The position numbers and the translations under genes are program-made. Of a DNA stretch of 64,000 nt, positions 25,501 to 36,505 are shown in pieces. Every line of letters begins with the position of its first letter. The stretch's first letter is position 1. The notes beneath the pieces are model-generated. The model made no database searches, was not told the origin of the DNA, and saw only the letters and a list, made by a program, of their open reading frames with translations. The stretch covers positions 806,001 through 870,000 of the forward strand of contig JALECJ010000004.1 of the NCBI GenBank assembly GCA_023515745.1, in the 5' to 3' direction. The DNA is from Amoeboaphelidium protococcarum (taxonomy: Eukaryota; Aphelidiomycota; Aphelidea).

Positions 25501-27030
25501 TCAAGAGAGTTCAAAGGCGAGCCGCTCACTAATTTCACTACCCACCTTTTTAACAGCATGTTCAAAATCAATGATACGAACGCGACCGCTGCTGTCAATG
25601 GTCAAATTCCGTAATCTAACATTACTGTGCTCATAACCCAAAGCATGAATTTTATCCATAGCCTCATTCACCTCTTCTTTGCGTTATTCGTATTATTCAA
25701 CTGTCATTGTCGGCCCAACATTTTCCAATAAAATCACCTACATCGCACCTTACAAAGTACCGTACGCTATAAATTTAGGAATCACAGAGCCTTACAAAGA
25801 CTCCAAAGCTTTGTACACCTCAACTTCATGATTAAAGGCATCTAATGCATCTGGCCACTTTGACAAATCCGCAGTCTTAAAAACAACTCCTTCCTTACTT
25901 GCGAAATTTCCGACAGCAACGACGCCAATATTTCCGCGTGAGATAATATTAGTCCAATGGCATTCATCATCTAAAGGGAGAGGGGTGTATTTAAGCAAGG
26001 TGGTACTAGTACGTGGAGGAGTGAACATGCATTAGTCACCAGGTCTTTCTATTAAAGACAATAAGTAGATCCAAGCCGCTATCAGAGTGTACGGTTTTGT
26101 TTAAGAGCATTTCACGACTGGTGAGCACTCCAACACCGATTGTCCTTCTAATTACGGATCTTCAGTCTTGCGCAAAAACACAGTCTCATTAAATGTACTT
26201 AGTACACCATAGCGGTGGCAGTTCAAAGTCATGTAACCATGAATCTACTCAACCGCTCTTATAGTCTTACCTCTCTTGATGTATTCAGCGGAATGGTAAC
26301 TTTCAGCCTTTTTTGCCTCCAACTTAATGTACTCTTACTCATACCTTGGTATCAATTCATCGAGACTTTCGAAAGACCATGGAGTTTTTAACTCAATGGT
26401 AAGTTTGGCGAGACAATTCTACTCTTGGTCAGATATCCAAACACGGTCGGGATCAGCCATTACCGCACAACCAAGTGCAGATGAAAATCCGCAGTTCGCA
26501 CCGAAATACGCGTAAGATTGGTTAACAGAGAGAGATCGGCAGCATACAGACACTACATCAAGTATCATTCCATCTAATTAAGCTAAAACCTGAGACTCAT
26601 CACACACTTGCCTATGCTATGGCAATGAAATTTCGCTGGATAATTGTAAATCAGGGACCTGAGCAATAAAGTCCACAACACGTTAATCAAAGTCGGCCCA
26701 CAGACGCAAATCAAGTTTCGATGATAATCCAGGATAGTATTATTAGCTGACGCATCCACTCCTCGATAGACCAACGCGACATTCATTGAAAGGAAGATTT
26801 ATTACATCATGGACAGTCAACAGCATCTTATTACTTGAATGCACGAGGTAAAGGAAAATTTCATGCCCATGTTATTCATTATGGGCGAGCCATTCACTTC
26901 TAGACATCGCCATCCATCTTCCAAACGCCTCCCATTTCTTCTCCTCCAGCTCAGAAATCAACTCTAGTGGCTACGGTTATAAAGACTATAGGTAATGTTA
27001 TAACTTGACAATCAAATTTAAATTCGGCAT
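25501..27030 (-). CDS. Crinkler-like protein with PD-(D/E)XK nuclease-like and kinase-like domains
   Basis: 509 residues, single exon, ATG at 27030. Domain 1 (about 1-280) contains a restriction-endonuclease-like motif: acidic residues in ADPDRVW, then TIELKTPWSFE with E213-x-K215. Domain 2 (about 340-509) is kinase-like: ISRGNIGVVAVGNFASKEGV (degenerate Gly loop), VVFKTADL (Lys), NHEVEVYKALE, then GYEHSNVRLRNLTI and IIDFEHAV. The HxD Asp is Asn (N470) and DFG is DFE (D488), suggesting a weak or inactive kinase. Fusions of a nuclease-fold module with a kinase-like module are known in the Crinkler/RHS-type effector proteins of fungi and oomycetes. There is no signal peptide. It is architecturally related to the pair at 38621 and 41125, though diverged in sequence. 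Target and role are unknown. Confidence 0.65.
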
Positions 27031-27444
27031 TGTGGTTTGGTTTCATCATTTATAGTGAGAAAGAAAGCAGAGTGATTTGATGGTTTGATATTCGGATCGG
27101 TCGGTAGTCTAGTCATCATTGAACAGAATTGAGATTCTAGAGCGGAACATCGAACCTCAAAAATAATAGAGAGCTTCTGAATTTTTTGAAAAGCATACAA
27201 TATTCGAAATGGCCCCGTACTCATCTCAGCAGTTCACGGCCCCGTATTCATCGGAATGATGTGATGAACCGTAAATTGGCAGAGGTCGTTCACCTTCAAC
27301 AAGCAAGCCACTCTAGTAATGACTTCCATCATAAGGTAGAAAACTAAGCAAAAAAAGATAATAAAAATATACGCCATTTAAAAATGTATTTTCAACCCTC
27401 AATTTATTAGATCATAAAGATCTGGAGCAACCACTGCCGAGCAC
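27031..27444. other. Spacer between RRM gene and Crinkler-like gene
   Basis: 414 bp between two tandem minus-strand genes; it should hold the 3' UTR of the RRM gene and the promoter of the Crinkler-like gene. AT-rich, with nothing else recognised. Confidence 0.4.
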
Positions 27445-27792
27445 TCAGTAACGGTTTCCACCATAACCACGGTCGTTTCCGCCATAGCCACGGTCATTAC
27501 CACCGTAACCACCACGGCTGTTGAAGCCACCGCGATCCTGACGAGGAGGACGGTCACCAGCACGGTCAACACGGATTCTGCGACCATCCAGCTCCTGGTC
27601 GTTCATCTCGTTGATGGCAGCAGAAGCAGATTCCTCAGAGGAGAAGGTGACGAAGCCAAAGCCCTTGCTGCGACCACTTTCACGGTCCTTGATAACGATA
27701 GCATCATCAATTTGACCAAACTTCTCGAAAGCAGCACGCAGAGAATCGTTGTCCGTGGCCCAAGCCAGACCACCAATGAATAACTTTGACAT
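27445..27792 (-). CDS. Glycine-rich RRM RNA-binding protein (CIRBP/GRP type)
   Basis: 115 residues. The start [18 protein letters not shown] is chosen because RNP2 (KLFIGGL) begins there; an in-frame ATG 75 bp upstream adds a non-conserved hydrophobic leader. One RRM fills residues 3-80, with RNP1 KGFGFVTF and IRVDRAGD after it. The tail is Gly/Arg/Tyr/Asn-rich with [12 protein letters not shown] repeats. This is the layout of animal CIRBP/RBM3 and plant glycine-rich RNA-binding proteins, which bind mRNA and often respond to cold or stress. Unusually for the window, the frame contains no TAA or TAG Gln codon; high expression and codon bias could explain this. Confidence 0.93.
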   Translation of the reverse strand: MSKLFIGGLAWATDNDSLRAAFEKFGQIDDAIVIKDRESGRSKGFGFVTFSSEESASAAINEMNDQELDGRRIRVDRAGDRPPRQDRGGFNSRGGYGGNDRGYGGNDRGYGGNRY

Positions 27793-28405
27793 ATTTGATA
27801 TAGATAACCGAAAGAGAGATAAAAGAGCACTAATAGACCTAAGGAACAGAGATTCTTGAACGAGCAATTAACTTCAGCAAATCTTCTCCAAATGAATGAA
27901 TAAGTTTGGGAAAGAGAAAATGCTCCGAATTACTCCGATTTTCATCTAGCTAAGGTTGCGCCTCTTTCGTAAGGTTACGGCCGAGACGCCACGCGTTCGT
28001 TTCTGATTCGGTTTCATCGCAGCGTCGGCGTTTCAAACCATCTCATGCCATTTATTAATTTGACGCGTTATCTGGTTAAAACCGTTTATATCATATCATG
28101 AGTTTGGATAGTGTGTTGATTGTATGCCCTTTAAAGCCTTTTATTAACTATTTAGGAACTTATGATAATCAATTGAAAGACTGTAAAAGAATTGGTGTAT
28201 TTAGTCACATTCACAGATGAAAAACACTTATGAGACCAAGACAGGTACAGTGTGTTGAGCTGAAACCGTGTTGACGCGTTTCAGTCACTCACTCTCTCTC
28301 TTTATCATATAAGAGTTGAAACAACTGTAAATATACTTGTTATATCTCATATTCACTTCACTCTCTTATACTATTCTTAACACAGTGTACTACAGATTTC
28401 ATTCA
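27793..28405. other. Spacer upstream of the RRM gene
   Basis: 613 bp between the RRM gene start and the stop of the DUF3712-like gene. GC content rises around 27950-28040. Possible 5' UTR intron of the RRM gene; no other gene seen. Confidence 0.35.
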
Positions 28406-29587
28406 TCAAAAAAGTGTCACACTAGAATCTTGTTTAGGAAGACTGACATTGAAAGAAACGCCTTTAAGAATTTCATCAATCCACTTGACAGCCTTTCGCG
28501 ATGACGTTGATTTGACAACAATATTTTGAATTGTCACAGCCACCTCCTGGTTTTGGTAGTAACGATAAGCTAGAAGTCCAATTTTCTTCTCGGCCTCCGC
28601 GTTAGTAAGATCCAATTCCAGCAGCGTGCTAACTGTGTTATTGAGCATTCCAGATATTTTGATATCACTGACAGATATGTTACCAATTTATACAGCCTCA
28701 TATAAAAGATCACATTCCAAGTATGCAAGTTGATCAAAATGCAAATCAACAGGAAGATCAAAGGTGACTTTTAGTGGAGATTTTGGACGCGATTGAAACA
28801 ACTTTAACCAGCTCAACTTCTCTGGCATTTCCACTCTTAGATTAAGATCTTCAATATCAAAATCCATGCCAGATTGATCAATGCTGTAAATAGTCTCCAA
28901 ATCAATGGATTTCCAAGATACTCGAGAATCAAATAAAGAAACGCGAGGAGATCCAGATAGCTACACCATGTCGCTCTTTATACCATCCGCTTATGGTAGC
29001 ATTAGCATCTGATTTAAAAGAGCAGAGTTGATATCAGAGGCTGTCAGCTAAAGTGTCAGATTAAGAGGATCCATGGCAATAAAGTTCATATTCGGAATTA
29101 GCACGTTCATCATTTATTAGTTTAATTCCATATTCGATGCTTGTAGATACTCAACATTCCATGACGCCTTACCAATTTCAATTTAAGGATTGACGTACTT
29201 CAAATTTGGATCATCCATTCTCAATTGCAAAGACGTTTCAGCCGAGAATCCATCATCAGTGATCGATATAATGGAAACATTGCGGACGCGTGGATTCGAA
29301 GCTTCAGACATCTTTTCCTATATCAAACGCGGCAGATAGTAGCTGTACAAGAATGCACCAGCCAATGCTAGCATCATCATGATTGCCAAAATTACGGACA
29401 ATGATATCACAAAACATTTCTTTGCTTTTTTATACTTATTGGATGTTAATGATTAATCAATATTTTGATTTTAAAGAGGAAGCAGCGGCTCATTCTCACC
29501 TGCAATCCTCTCGTAAGATGCAATTTCCTCATCTTCAAAGTCCTCAAGATGATCCCGATTATTCACTTGCTGACCAAATACTCTCAT
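28406..29587 (-). CDS. Single-pass membrane protein with DUF3712/LEA2-like luminal domain
   Basis: 393 residues, single exon, ATG at 29587, TGA at 28408-28406. The N-terminal 65 residues are cytosolic and acidic (LEDFEDEEIASYERIAGE). One transmembrane helix follows (about 73-95, VISLSVILAIMMMLALAGAF). The rest is a beta-rich extracytoplasmic region with repeated segments of the form NVSIISITDDGFSAETSLQL and PNMNFIAMDPLNLTLQLTAS, the pattern of fungal DUF3712 proteins (vacuolar membrane proteins such as Tag1), which are related to LEA-2/lipid-transfer folds. Likely vacuolar or endomembrane; the molecular role is unknown. It shares a 281-bp divergent promoter with PEX11. Confidence 0.7.
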
Positions 29588-29868
29588 CTTTTAGCTTTTA
29601 ATATAATAGTTAATTAGCAAGCCTTTAAATTTGATGATGGAGAATAAGAAATCATATCGCTGCCACGCTTTACAATGATTAATTAAGCTTGGCATCTGAT
29701 TGGTTGACTGGGATACATCATCCATCTATCGCACCTCGGATTGTTTCAGGCCGTGTTTCTAACTGGAGCGCTTAATGGAGATCTTGAAGGCGAATTTCAT
29801 TATTTCTTTTCTCTCTCTTTATCAAGTCTGTCCAACAACTCATTATTTTGTAGAACGCTGTATAGATA

Positions 29869-30561
29869 ATGTCAGCTCTAGATTCCATCAGTAAATTCAA
29901 CTCCCTTTCAAGTCAAGTGGTGGGAATCGACAAGATTTATAAAATTATAGTGTATGCAGCAAAGTTGATTGCATAGAATTCTAAAGAGCAGGGAGACTGG
30001 TCACTTGCTAATCGACTATCTAATCTGGTCACCTCATTTTCAGATACTAGGATGGTTCTTAGACTTTTTGGTCTCTCTTATTACGTACCTATTATTAAGA
30101 GTTATCTCAATGGTGAGACTAAACTTTAGGCGAAAAACATTGAAGATTTAGTTTAGCATCTTCAAGTACTGTCAATGTTGGTGTATTATCCATGTGAGCA
30201 TATCTACTGGTTAGGAATACATAAGATTTTGCAGGTGAACAATCCCGATGTATGGTCCAGACGAAGTTGTCAAGCTTGGGGTGTGTATATCGTATTAGAT
30301 TTGTACACCATTGTGAAATAGATGGTGAGCCTTAATTAGATGCTCAACGCTAAGAAGTCTGAAAAGTCTGAGGATAAAGATGTGTTAAAATTGAGCGGAG
30401 AAATGGAAGATTTAAAGCTTCGTTTAATAACTTCATGTGCAGATCTTCCAATGGCTATTCACTGGTCTCTGGAATCGTATCCATTACCTCCTAAATTAGT
30501 TGCTCTTCTCGGCGTTATATCAGCGGTAAGTAATTTGAAGTTGAAGTGGAAATATCTATGA
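29869..30561 (+). CDS. PEX11: Peroxisomal membrane protein PEX11-like
   Basis: 230 residues in one exon, TGA at 30559. The order of conserved stretches matches PEX11: GIDKIYKIIVYAAKLIA at the amphipathic N-terminus, LSNLVTSFSDTRMVLRLFGL (the R-x-x-x-R region), VLSMLVYYPCEHIYWLG, then QAWGVYIVLDLYTIV, a charged linker (KKSEKSEDKD), and a C-terminal hydrophobic segment PPKLVALLGVISAVSNL. PEX11 proteins remodel and elongate the peroxisomal membrane before fission. A GTAAGT sits near the end (30523) but the frame is open through it, so no intron is needed. Its stop is 14 bp from the stop of the convergent WDR89-like gene. Confidence 0.8.
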
Positions 30562-30575
30562 TTCTATATATTTAA

Positions 30576-31626
30576 TCATTGTGTACTGTTCCTAAAATTA
30601 ACGAGACTTTTACTTATATGGCCATCTTCAGTTATGCTTATCATGGCGTTCTGATTCTCACACCACAATATATTACGTATGGAAGAGGTTGAGCTGATTG
30701 AAAACTCTGCAACTTGAGGTATCTGATCTAGGAGGACTTTAAATATCAAAACTTAACCTTCTTTGTCACTCGTGGCTAAGCAAAAGAGCATTCCAAACTA
30801 TGGGATAAAAATGCAAGTCAATGGCCACACTCCATTTTCAAAGCAATGATCAGCAAATAATTGGCACGTTTTCACACACCATATTTATAGCGAATTCATG
30901 TCTGTGATTACCCACAGGAATTCCGCATTTTATCCAAAGAATTCAAATTTGGCCACGCTACTACCCACATTAAGTGTTTATACTAGAGCATCTCCCTCAC
31001 CGTTGTCATACTCTCCATCTACGCCAGGCGTTTATGATGAAAGTTGATTAATATCAATAACGGAAATCAATCCATCAGTTGTAGACACATACAACAGACT
31101 ATCCTAATAGGGATGAAATCGAAGACAGCTGATATCATTACCAAAGCTTTCCGACAGTTTATACTTTGGATTATCAGTTAGATTCAACGTGTCCCATATG
31201 AAGACATGTGCTTCATAGTTTTGGTATTCAGTACCAGCACAGACGAAGCGCGCATTTGCACGACAGGCAGTAAAAGGCGCGACTGTAGTTTCGGAATCTA
31301 CATCATACAATGTCATTAGATATTAAATACAAATGAAGCTAAGATAGATTACCAGTAAGCTATTTAATTTCACCAGACACGCAATCATATAATTACAGGT
31401 TCTGGTTGCCGCATATAAGCAGATTGTTATTGTCCAAATATGAGAGATCAACAAAGGGTACAGAGCAGTCAGATGCCATTATACGCGTCTATTCGCTCAG
31501 TTAATCACTGTCTAAGATGATAACATTATCTAGGGAAGACAATATGGCCAACTTGGCGAATTTATCTTCGGATTGTCTAATCTATAAGCCATATTCACCA
31601 CCATTTAATATTTGCTTGCTTTTCAT
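30576..31626 (-). CDS. WD40-repeat protein, WDR89-like
   Basis: Two exons, 31353-31626 and 30576-31297, with a 55-nt GT...TGTAG intron; 331 residues. WD40 blades are visible: YQNYEAHVFIWDTLNL, GNDISCLRFHPYQDSLLYVSTTDGLISVIDI, then EGDALVQTLNVGSSVAKFEFFG, FLWVITDMNSLQIWC and ITEDGHISK. The combination of an FHP blade, a VIDI strand, DNGEGDALVQTLN and the SSVAK-F blade is characteristic of WDR89. The function of WDR89 is poorly defined; it is presumably a scaffold. The beginning of the protein (ATG at 31626) is chosen as the only nearby ATG in frame. It overlaps nothing but is very close to PEX11. Confidence 0.75.
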
Positions 31627-32085
31627 CGTTAGCCGTTCGCCTGTAATCTGATCGTTGTTTCAAAGTCTAACACGCGGCGCGACAAAGAAGCATAGACGCT
31701 TACTCTCATTATATTTATCTTTTATTGATTGACGGTTAACCGTAAAAGTATTCCATATAAAGCATTCCGCATGTCGCAGCTCAACGATTTAAATGACAGC
31801 AGCGTAATCAAATGCAGCCGAGTAATTTTGTTAGAAGTATTTCATAGAACGTTTTAAGACGCGTTTCACACTAACGAAAAGGCGATACCAGCTGAGAAAA
31901 ATGGACCGTGATCCTAATGAGCCAGTTTTAAAATATTCTGAGCATCACTGTACTCGTCAGAAGTGAATAAGATAGTAGATACACCGTATTAGAGAAAGAA
32001 GTCATAATAATGCAACACCTTCAACACAAATAGAAAATGCCAAATCGTTTTAAATAATTTTTATTGCGAAACGATTAGAAACAAT
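31627..32085. other. Spacer between WDR89-like and UBL3 genes
   Basis: 459 bp between tandem minus-strand genes (3' flank of UBL3 and promoter of the WDR89-like gene). AT-rich, no recognisable gene or repeat. Confidence 0.4.
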
Positions 32086-32782
32086 TCAACAGCAAATGCA
32101 TTTACATCCAGCACGTTTATCCTCTACAGTACAATCGACACGAATATGAATAAAAAACTGATTGATTGACTTTAAGAGTGTATCAAAAACTCACCTTTTC
32201 CAGACTAAACAACAGTAGGCTTTGGCACTAAATGCATAGTAGTAGTCTGTCCAGATGCAATTTTCAAGTCTACAATTCATTATTACAATGTAATAAAGAG
32301 ATATCGAACAATAATAAATCAATTCGAGAGGCCTACTTTCAAATGTCAAATTATCTTCCAGAAATCTTCCTCGATACAGAATCCTTATTACATCCACATT
32401 CTCCACCTAACTAGACAACCAGTCTACATAATCCAAATAGATGTTATTGCATTGTGATGTTGAACATTTAAACAATACGGATTAGTAACATACCTTTTGG
32501 CCAATGTTCAAATATGAAATTCTTCACATACAGTATTGAGTCTTGAGCACTGAACAGAAAATCAGCTTTTTATCCACTAGTAAGCAAGAGCCGTAGATTA
32601 ATCTTATCTGCAGGCGTCACTGTAGTGCTCTCAGAAGTCTGTGCAGCCTCCACATTGGACTTGACAACGTCTGCGTCATCACCAGCCTTCTGTGAATTGG
32701 TACCATCTACCGCCGGCACCTGTGGCTTTCCATCAGCAGCAACCTCCTCATCCCTCTTCTGCTTTTACTAATTTTAATCCAT
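32086..32782 (-). CDS. UBL3: Membrane-anchored ubiquitin-fold protein (UBL3/MUB)
   Basis: Four exons: 32494-32782, 32337-32423, 32195-32269 and 32086-32123. The introns (70, 67 and 71 nt) keep phase perfectly, giving 162 residues. After a 50-residue charged N-terminus, the ubiquitin fold reads KINLRLLLTSGQKADFLFS, FEHWPKDWLSSQVENVDVIR, ILYRGRFLEDNLTFENL, ASGQTTTMHLVPKP, a close match to UBL3. Animal UBL3 and plant MUB proteins are lipid-anchored at the plasma membrane through a C-terminal CAAX box. Here the last exon ends in GCKCICC directly before TGA, with no CAAX, so anchoring would be by palmitoylation or a Rab-like dual-Cys prenylation. UBL3 directs cargo to extracellular vesicles in animals. 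Confidence 0.85.
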
Positions 32783-33808
32783 TTAATCAGTGGATTAAGG
32801 CAATAATTTATACTTTGTATTCGAAGCCGTGATGGGATTTGTTTCAGAGGCTTTTTCTTTTAAATTCGGGAAATTCTACCCAGAAAGTAGAGGAGAGGAG
32901 TGATGATCAAATAAGAAGAAGGCAGTTGAAAGAAATAATTATGATGGCACGAGGCGCGCATCAATTAACACAAAGCATAACGTTGATTGATTGGTTTCCA
33001 GAATTCTGAAAGATCTGCCTAAATGATTAAAGTTGAATAATCACTAATATTCGTCGTGGTTTATTTGGTAGCAAGCATATTTGCGGTCAATATTGTTTGT
33101 TTCACATTCATCAAGAACCTTTTCACGCCACTAACCTCCATTAAGTTGGCCGTTTAAATTAACAACTTCAATGCGAGAACTTTATATGATCTTCAGAAAT
33201 CGAAAAAGTATTGTTAGATTAGATATGTATTGAAAAAAGTCTGTAAAAGTTTGATGAAAGGCAATGCTAGGCTGAATGTAACGAAACAAGTCTTCGCGTA
33301 TTCGAAAGTGCTTTCCATCATGCACTAAGTCGTACTCGATAAAAAAAGATAACTCTACAAAATTAGGTACAGCTGCAATGAAAGACAATCCCTTAATTCT
33401 TGTATAATCCTAAAACAGAGTCAGAAATAATCCGAATTACATCCCGCGAATCGCAGTCGTTATGTGAAGGCTTGCATGCAACTGAGCGGAGTACGCGGGC
33501 CGAGTGATTCGAACCCAACCGAAATTGAATTTTCTTCGCCAGCTGGCCCGCCTTGATTCTTCCTTCGCGATTATCAGTCATCACTCTGGTGTGTGTGTGA
33601 ATTTATAGAAGCTTTATCCTTTATAGTCCCGCTGTATACTGCTTGCCTTCTGTGTAGACGCGCTTCATATACATTACTGCCGTATTATTGAAAGCCTTCA
33701 TTTTGTGAATACCCGTAATATCGCTACTACTGATTGACTGAATTGTTCTCGAAGACTTTGCTATCATTACTATTTTGAATCTCTATTGAACACGCTCGAG
33801 CATTATAA
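32783..33808. promoter_or_regulatory. Divergent intergenic region UBL3 / La-related protein
   Basis: 1.03 kb between two divergent genes. Minus-strand open frames around 33182-33388 and 33393-33584 have no recognisable domain and disagree in frame, so I do not call them. A T-loop-like GATTCGAACC at 33508 lacks tRNA stems. Otherwise nothing seen. Confidence 0.4.
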
Positions 33809-35738
33809 ATGACAACTGACGAAGTTAGAGATCCTATGCAGATGGATAGTAATATTGTTCATTCTGATAAAAAGAAGGTCTTGAAAGAATCGGATACTTT
33901 GACAGTAAATACTGCTAAATCATCTTAGTAGAGTACTAATGAGACTGGTTCGACGACATTGAAAGAGGCATCTGCCGCTCCATTGAAGAAGATGAGTTTT
34001 GCAGATTTGTTAAAGAGTAAGAACACGTCGTAAAGTGCTGGTTAAAGTGCCAATTCTAAATTAGCTGGTAGAAATGCGAATAGTAGTAATAAATCTCCTG
34101 AACTCTAGTCTCACAGATCCGCTCCCGTTGAGAATTAGAAATCGCGAAAATCCGGTGGCAATGAAGATCAAAGTTCTGCTTAGTAATAATAAGTCAAAGA
34201 CACTACACCAAAGTCTAACTCATCTGATTAACAGAAGCCTGCGGTCACTCCTGCTGTCAACGTGTGGGCAGAGAGAAAATTGAAGATTCCACAATAGTCG
34301 CCGTAGTAGTCATAGTAGTAGTAGTAGTAACAGGGGCAAACATCAGGTGGCGCGTCTAATTCAGAAAAGTTATAAAATTCTTCATCCTCATCTGAGCTGA
34401 GTGAGGCTAAAGATTAGAGTGGATAGTCTTAGCTCGACTAATCTACTGTTGATATGAACAATAGTGATGAAGTGGCCTCCAAAGTGGGCGATATCTAATT
34501 GGCTGACTCTTAGGCGGGTAATGATGGTCAGTAATCTTTAGCTTCTGCTGCAGATGGCAATGGCAGTGGAAACGCGTCAACTGGACGCTCTTAGTAGTAG
34601 CTGAGTCCTTCGTCTTCGCCTGATTAGAGATCATCTCAACCTGCCAGAGTGTCGCCTGCTCAAAAGTCTGATCGCGCAGTCTCGTCTGCCTCTGGATACG
34701 CTGGATATCACGGTAATGGGTACTAGAGTGGAAGTACACATAGTCAATCTTCTGGTGGCTATTATAACAACAGCAATGCTGGTGGTTACTACAGAGGGCG
34801 AGGTGGTCGCGGTAGAGGTGGCGGCCGCGGCTACAATAGTGGTCAGCCAAGATATTACAGCAACGGCAGTGGATATCCTCCGGTGGCTCAGTAGCAACAA
34901 ATGATGCAACAAGGTTAACAGCAGCAACCGTTTATAGGTCAACCTGGTGCTGGTGGTCCTCAGGCGATGATGCCAGGACCTTATGGAGCTAATTATGCGT
35001 ACCCGTATGGTAATCCTCAGGCATATTATGCTTATGTGCAATCTGCCATGGAGATGGACTCGATCAGACACTTTGTCATTCGTCAGGTTGAGTACTATTT
35101 CAGTATCGAGAATCTGATCCATGACACGTACTTTAGATCCTATATGGATGATGAAGGCTTTGTGTCTATTGATGTCATTGCTTCCTTCCCTAGAATGAAG
35201 AATGTCACGTCTGATGTCGCTTTGATAACTGAGGTAAGAATTTGATTTTTAGTTGTGGAGAGTGTAGATGTCGTCTTTGGTCAGGTGTAAGTAAAGTCCT
35301 GATATTCAATGATTTTAATCGTATCAGATGGGAATCTCTCTGAATCAATGTGATGATTCTGATTTAATGAGAATATCAGGACATTTAATGACTTAATACC
35401 TGGCCAACGACATTGCACTCTCCATTTTTGAAAAGGGCACTAACCATAATTATACTATATCATGTGTGTAGACTATTAAACTAAGCCCGTTGATTGAAGT
35501 TGTTGATGGACGCGTTAGACGAGTTGAAGATTGGCAAATGTGGGTTCTTCCAAAGTCTCAGCGTAGAACTTTTAAGCCATCTACGGAATCGGATCAGAAG
35601 ATTGAAGGTGAATCTGCAAGTGGTAAGTCTCTGGGCGGCAATGGTGTTTCTTCTGCTGCTGATGGTCCTTCTGACAAAGTTGCAGCTGTTAGCGGTCAGT
35701 AGAGTGAAGAGGTTGTATCTTCCAATAACACTGGCTGA
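33809..35738 (+). CDS. La-related protein (LARP1/Slf1-like) with C-terminal La motif
   Basis: Two exons, 33809-35233 and 35472-35738, phase 0, 563 residues. The first 370 residues are low complexity: Ser/Gln-rich with poly-Gln runs (PQQSPQQSQQQQQQQG, encoded by a TAG/CAA/TAA mixture), then an RGG box (RGRGGRGRGGGRGYN) and Gln/Pro/Gly-rich sequence. The La motif follows: HFVIRQVEYYFSIENLIHDT, YMDDEGFVSIDVIASFPRM, VTSDVALITE across the intron, then IEVVDGRVRRVEDWQMWVLP, as in LARP1/Sro9-type proteins. These cytoplasmic RNA-binding proteins regulate mRNA stability and translation. The 238-nt intron is the longest in the window and contains an inverted repeat. Confidence 0.88.
35296..35382 (+). 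repeat. Inverted repeat (12-bp perfect stem) inside LARP intron
   Basis: GTCCTGATATTC at 35296-35307 is the exact reverse complement of GAATATCAGGAC at 35371-35382, with a 63-nt loop. It sits in the middle of the only long intron of the window. It could be a structured intronic RNA, a decayed miniature transposon, or chance. Confidence 0.6.
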
Positions 35739-36505
35739 TTTCACACTACTTTATATTCTTCTCTTTTTCCTTTATCAAGCAGGCCATTTTATTATACGCG
35801 TTTCAATCTCTGATGAGTTGAGTATTTGAGAACAGTCAATTCGTTGTATGCGACGGTTTGGCGTCTAAAAGTGATAAGAGAGCCTCAAATAGACGCGTCG
35901 ATCAACCGAAACTGCGAAATCTTCAGCATCTCTCTTCTCTTCTCTTTAATTGCAAAGTAGAAGCTCTCGAAAATAGTGGCATATCACCGTGGCCATTAAT
36001 TTCCATATGCTTCTTAGATGGACCGGATTCAATAGAGCTCCAATAAAATTGTCAGTTTTATTGCTGTGTGGATAAATCCGTACATTTTCTTGATTACCTA
36101 TAAAGCTCCTACGTAAATACGCTACATTTATATCTTTTTGCTTGTTGAACTTTTTGATATCGCTTTTGATACACAGTATTTCAATTGTATACTCCCATTG
36201 TGTAAAGTTGCCATTTCAATAGAGAAATGACACGGGAATATTGCAAAATGTATCCAAAATTTCTTCCCCAATACGAATATAAAGTGATAAGACTTGAACA
36301 CTTCTCTTTTCTTCATTGAGGTATTTTGTCAATCGGCGCTTTTGATTTATGTTCATTCGCCGAGTTGACGCGATGTTATCACATACCAAGATGAATTGAT
36401 TATATTAGAGCCCATGCATTACGTATAATAGTGCATGAGGTGTCAAGAAATCAGACAAATTTAGTTAAACGCGTAATAATTAGCCATCTCGTATCTATGT
36501 AATGT
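35739..36505. other. Intergenic region, no confident gene
   Basis: 767 bp between the convergent LARP and NDUFAF5 genes. Open frames of 60-115 codons exist on both strands (plus 35830-36150; minus 36316-35800), but they contradict each other, match no family I recognise and lack clear splice signals. One minus-strand stretch around 36040-35935 (containing KHMEINGHGDMPLF) looks protein-like and deserves a database search. Unresolved. Confidence 0.35.

Noticed and set aside
33495..33525. T-loop-like GATTCGAACC suggesting a tRNA on the minus strand
   Set aside because: The flanking bases do not form the 5-bp T stem, and no anticodon or acceptor stem can be drawn.
33182..33584. Minus-strand open frames in the UBL3/LARP spacer
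   Set aside because: Two short frames in different phases with no recognisable domain and no clear splice joining; frames this long are expected by chance when only TGA stops translation.
35858..36160. Plus-strand open frame after LARP
   Set aside because: It would need a TTG start, has no homology I recognise, and conflicts with a protein-like stretch on the other strand.
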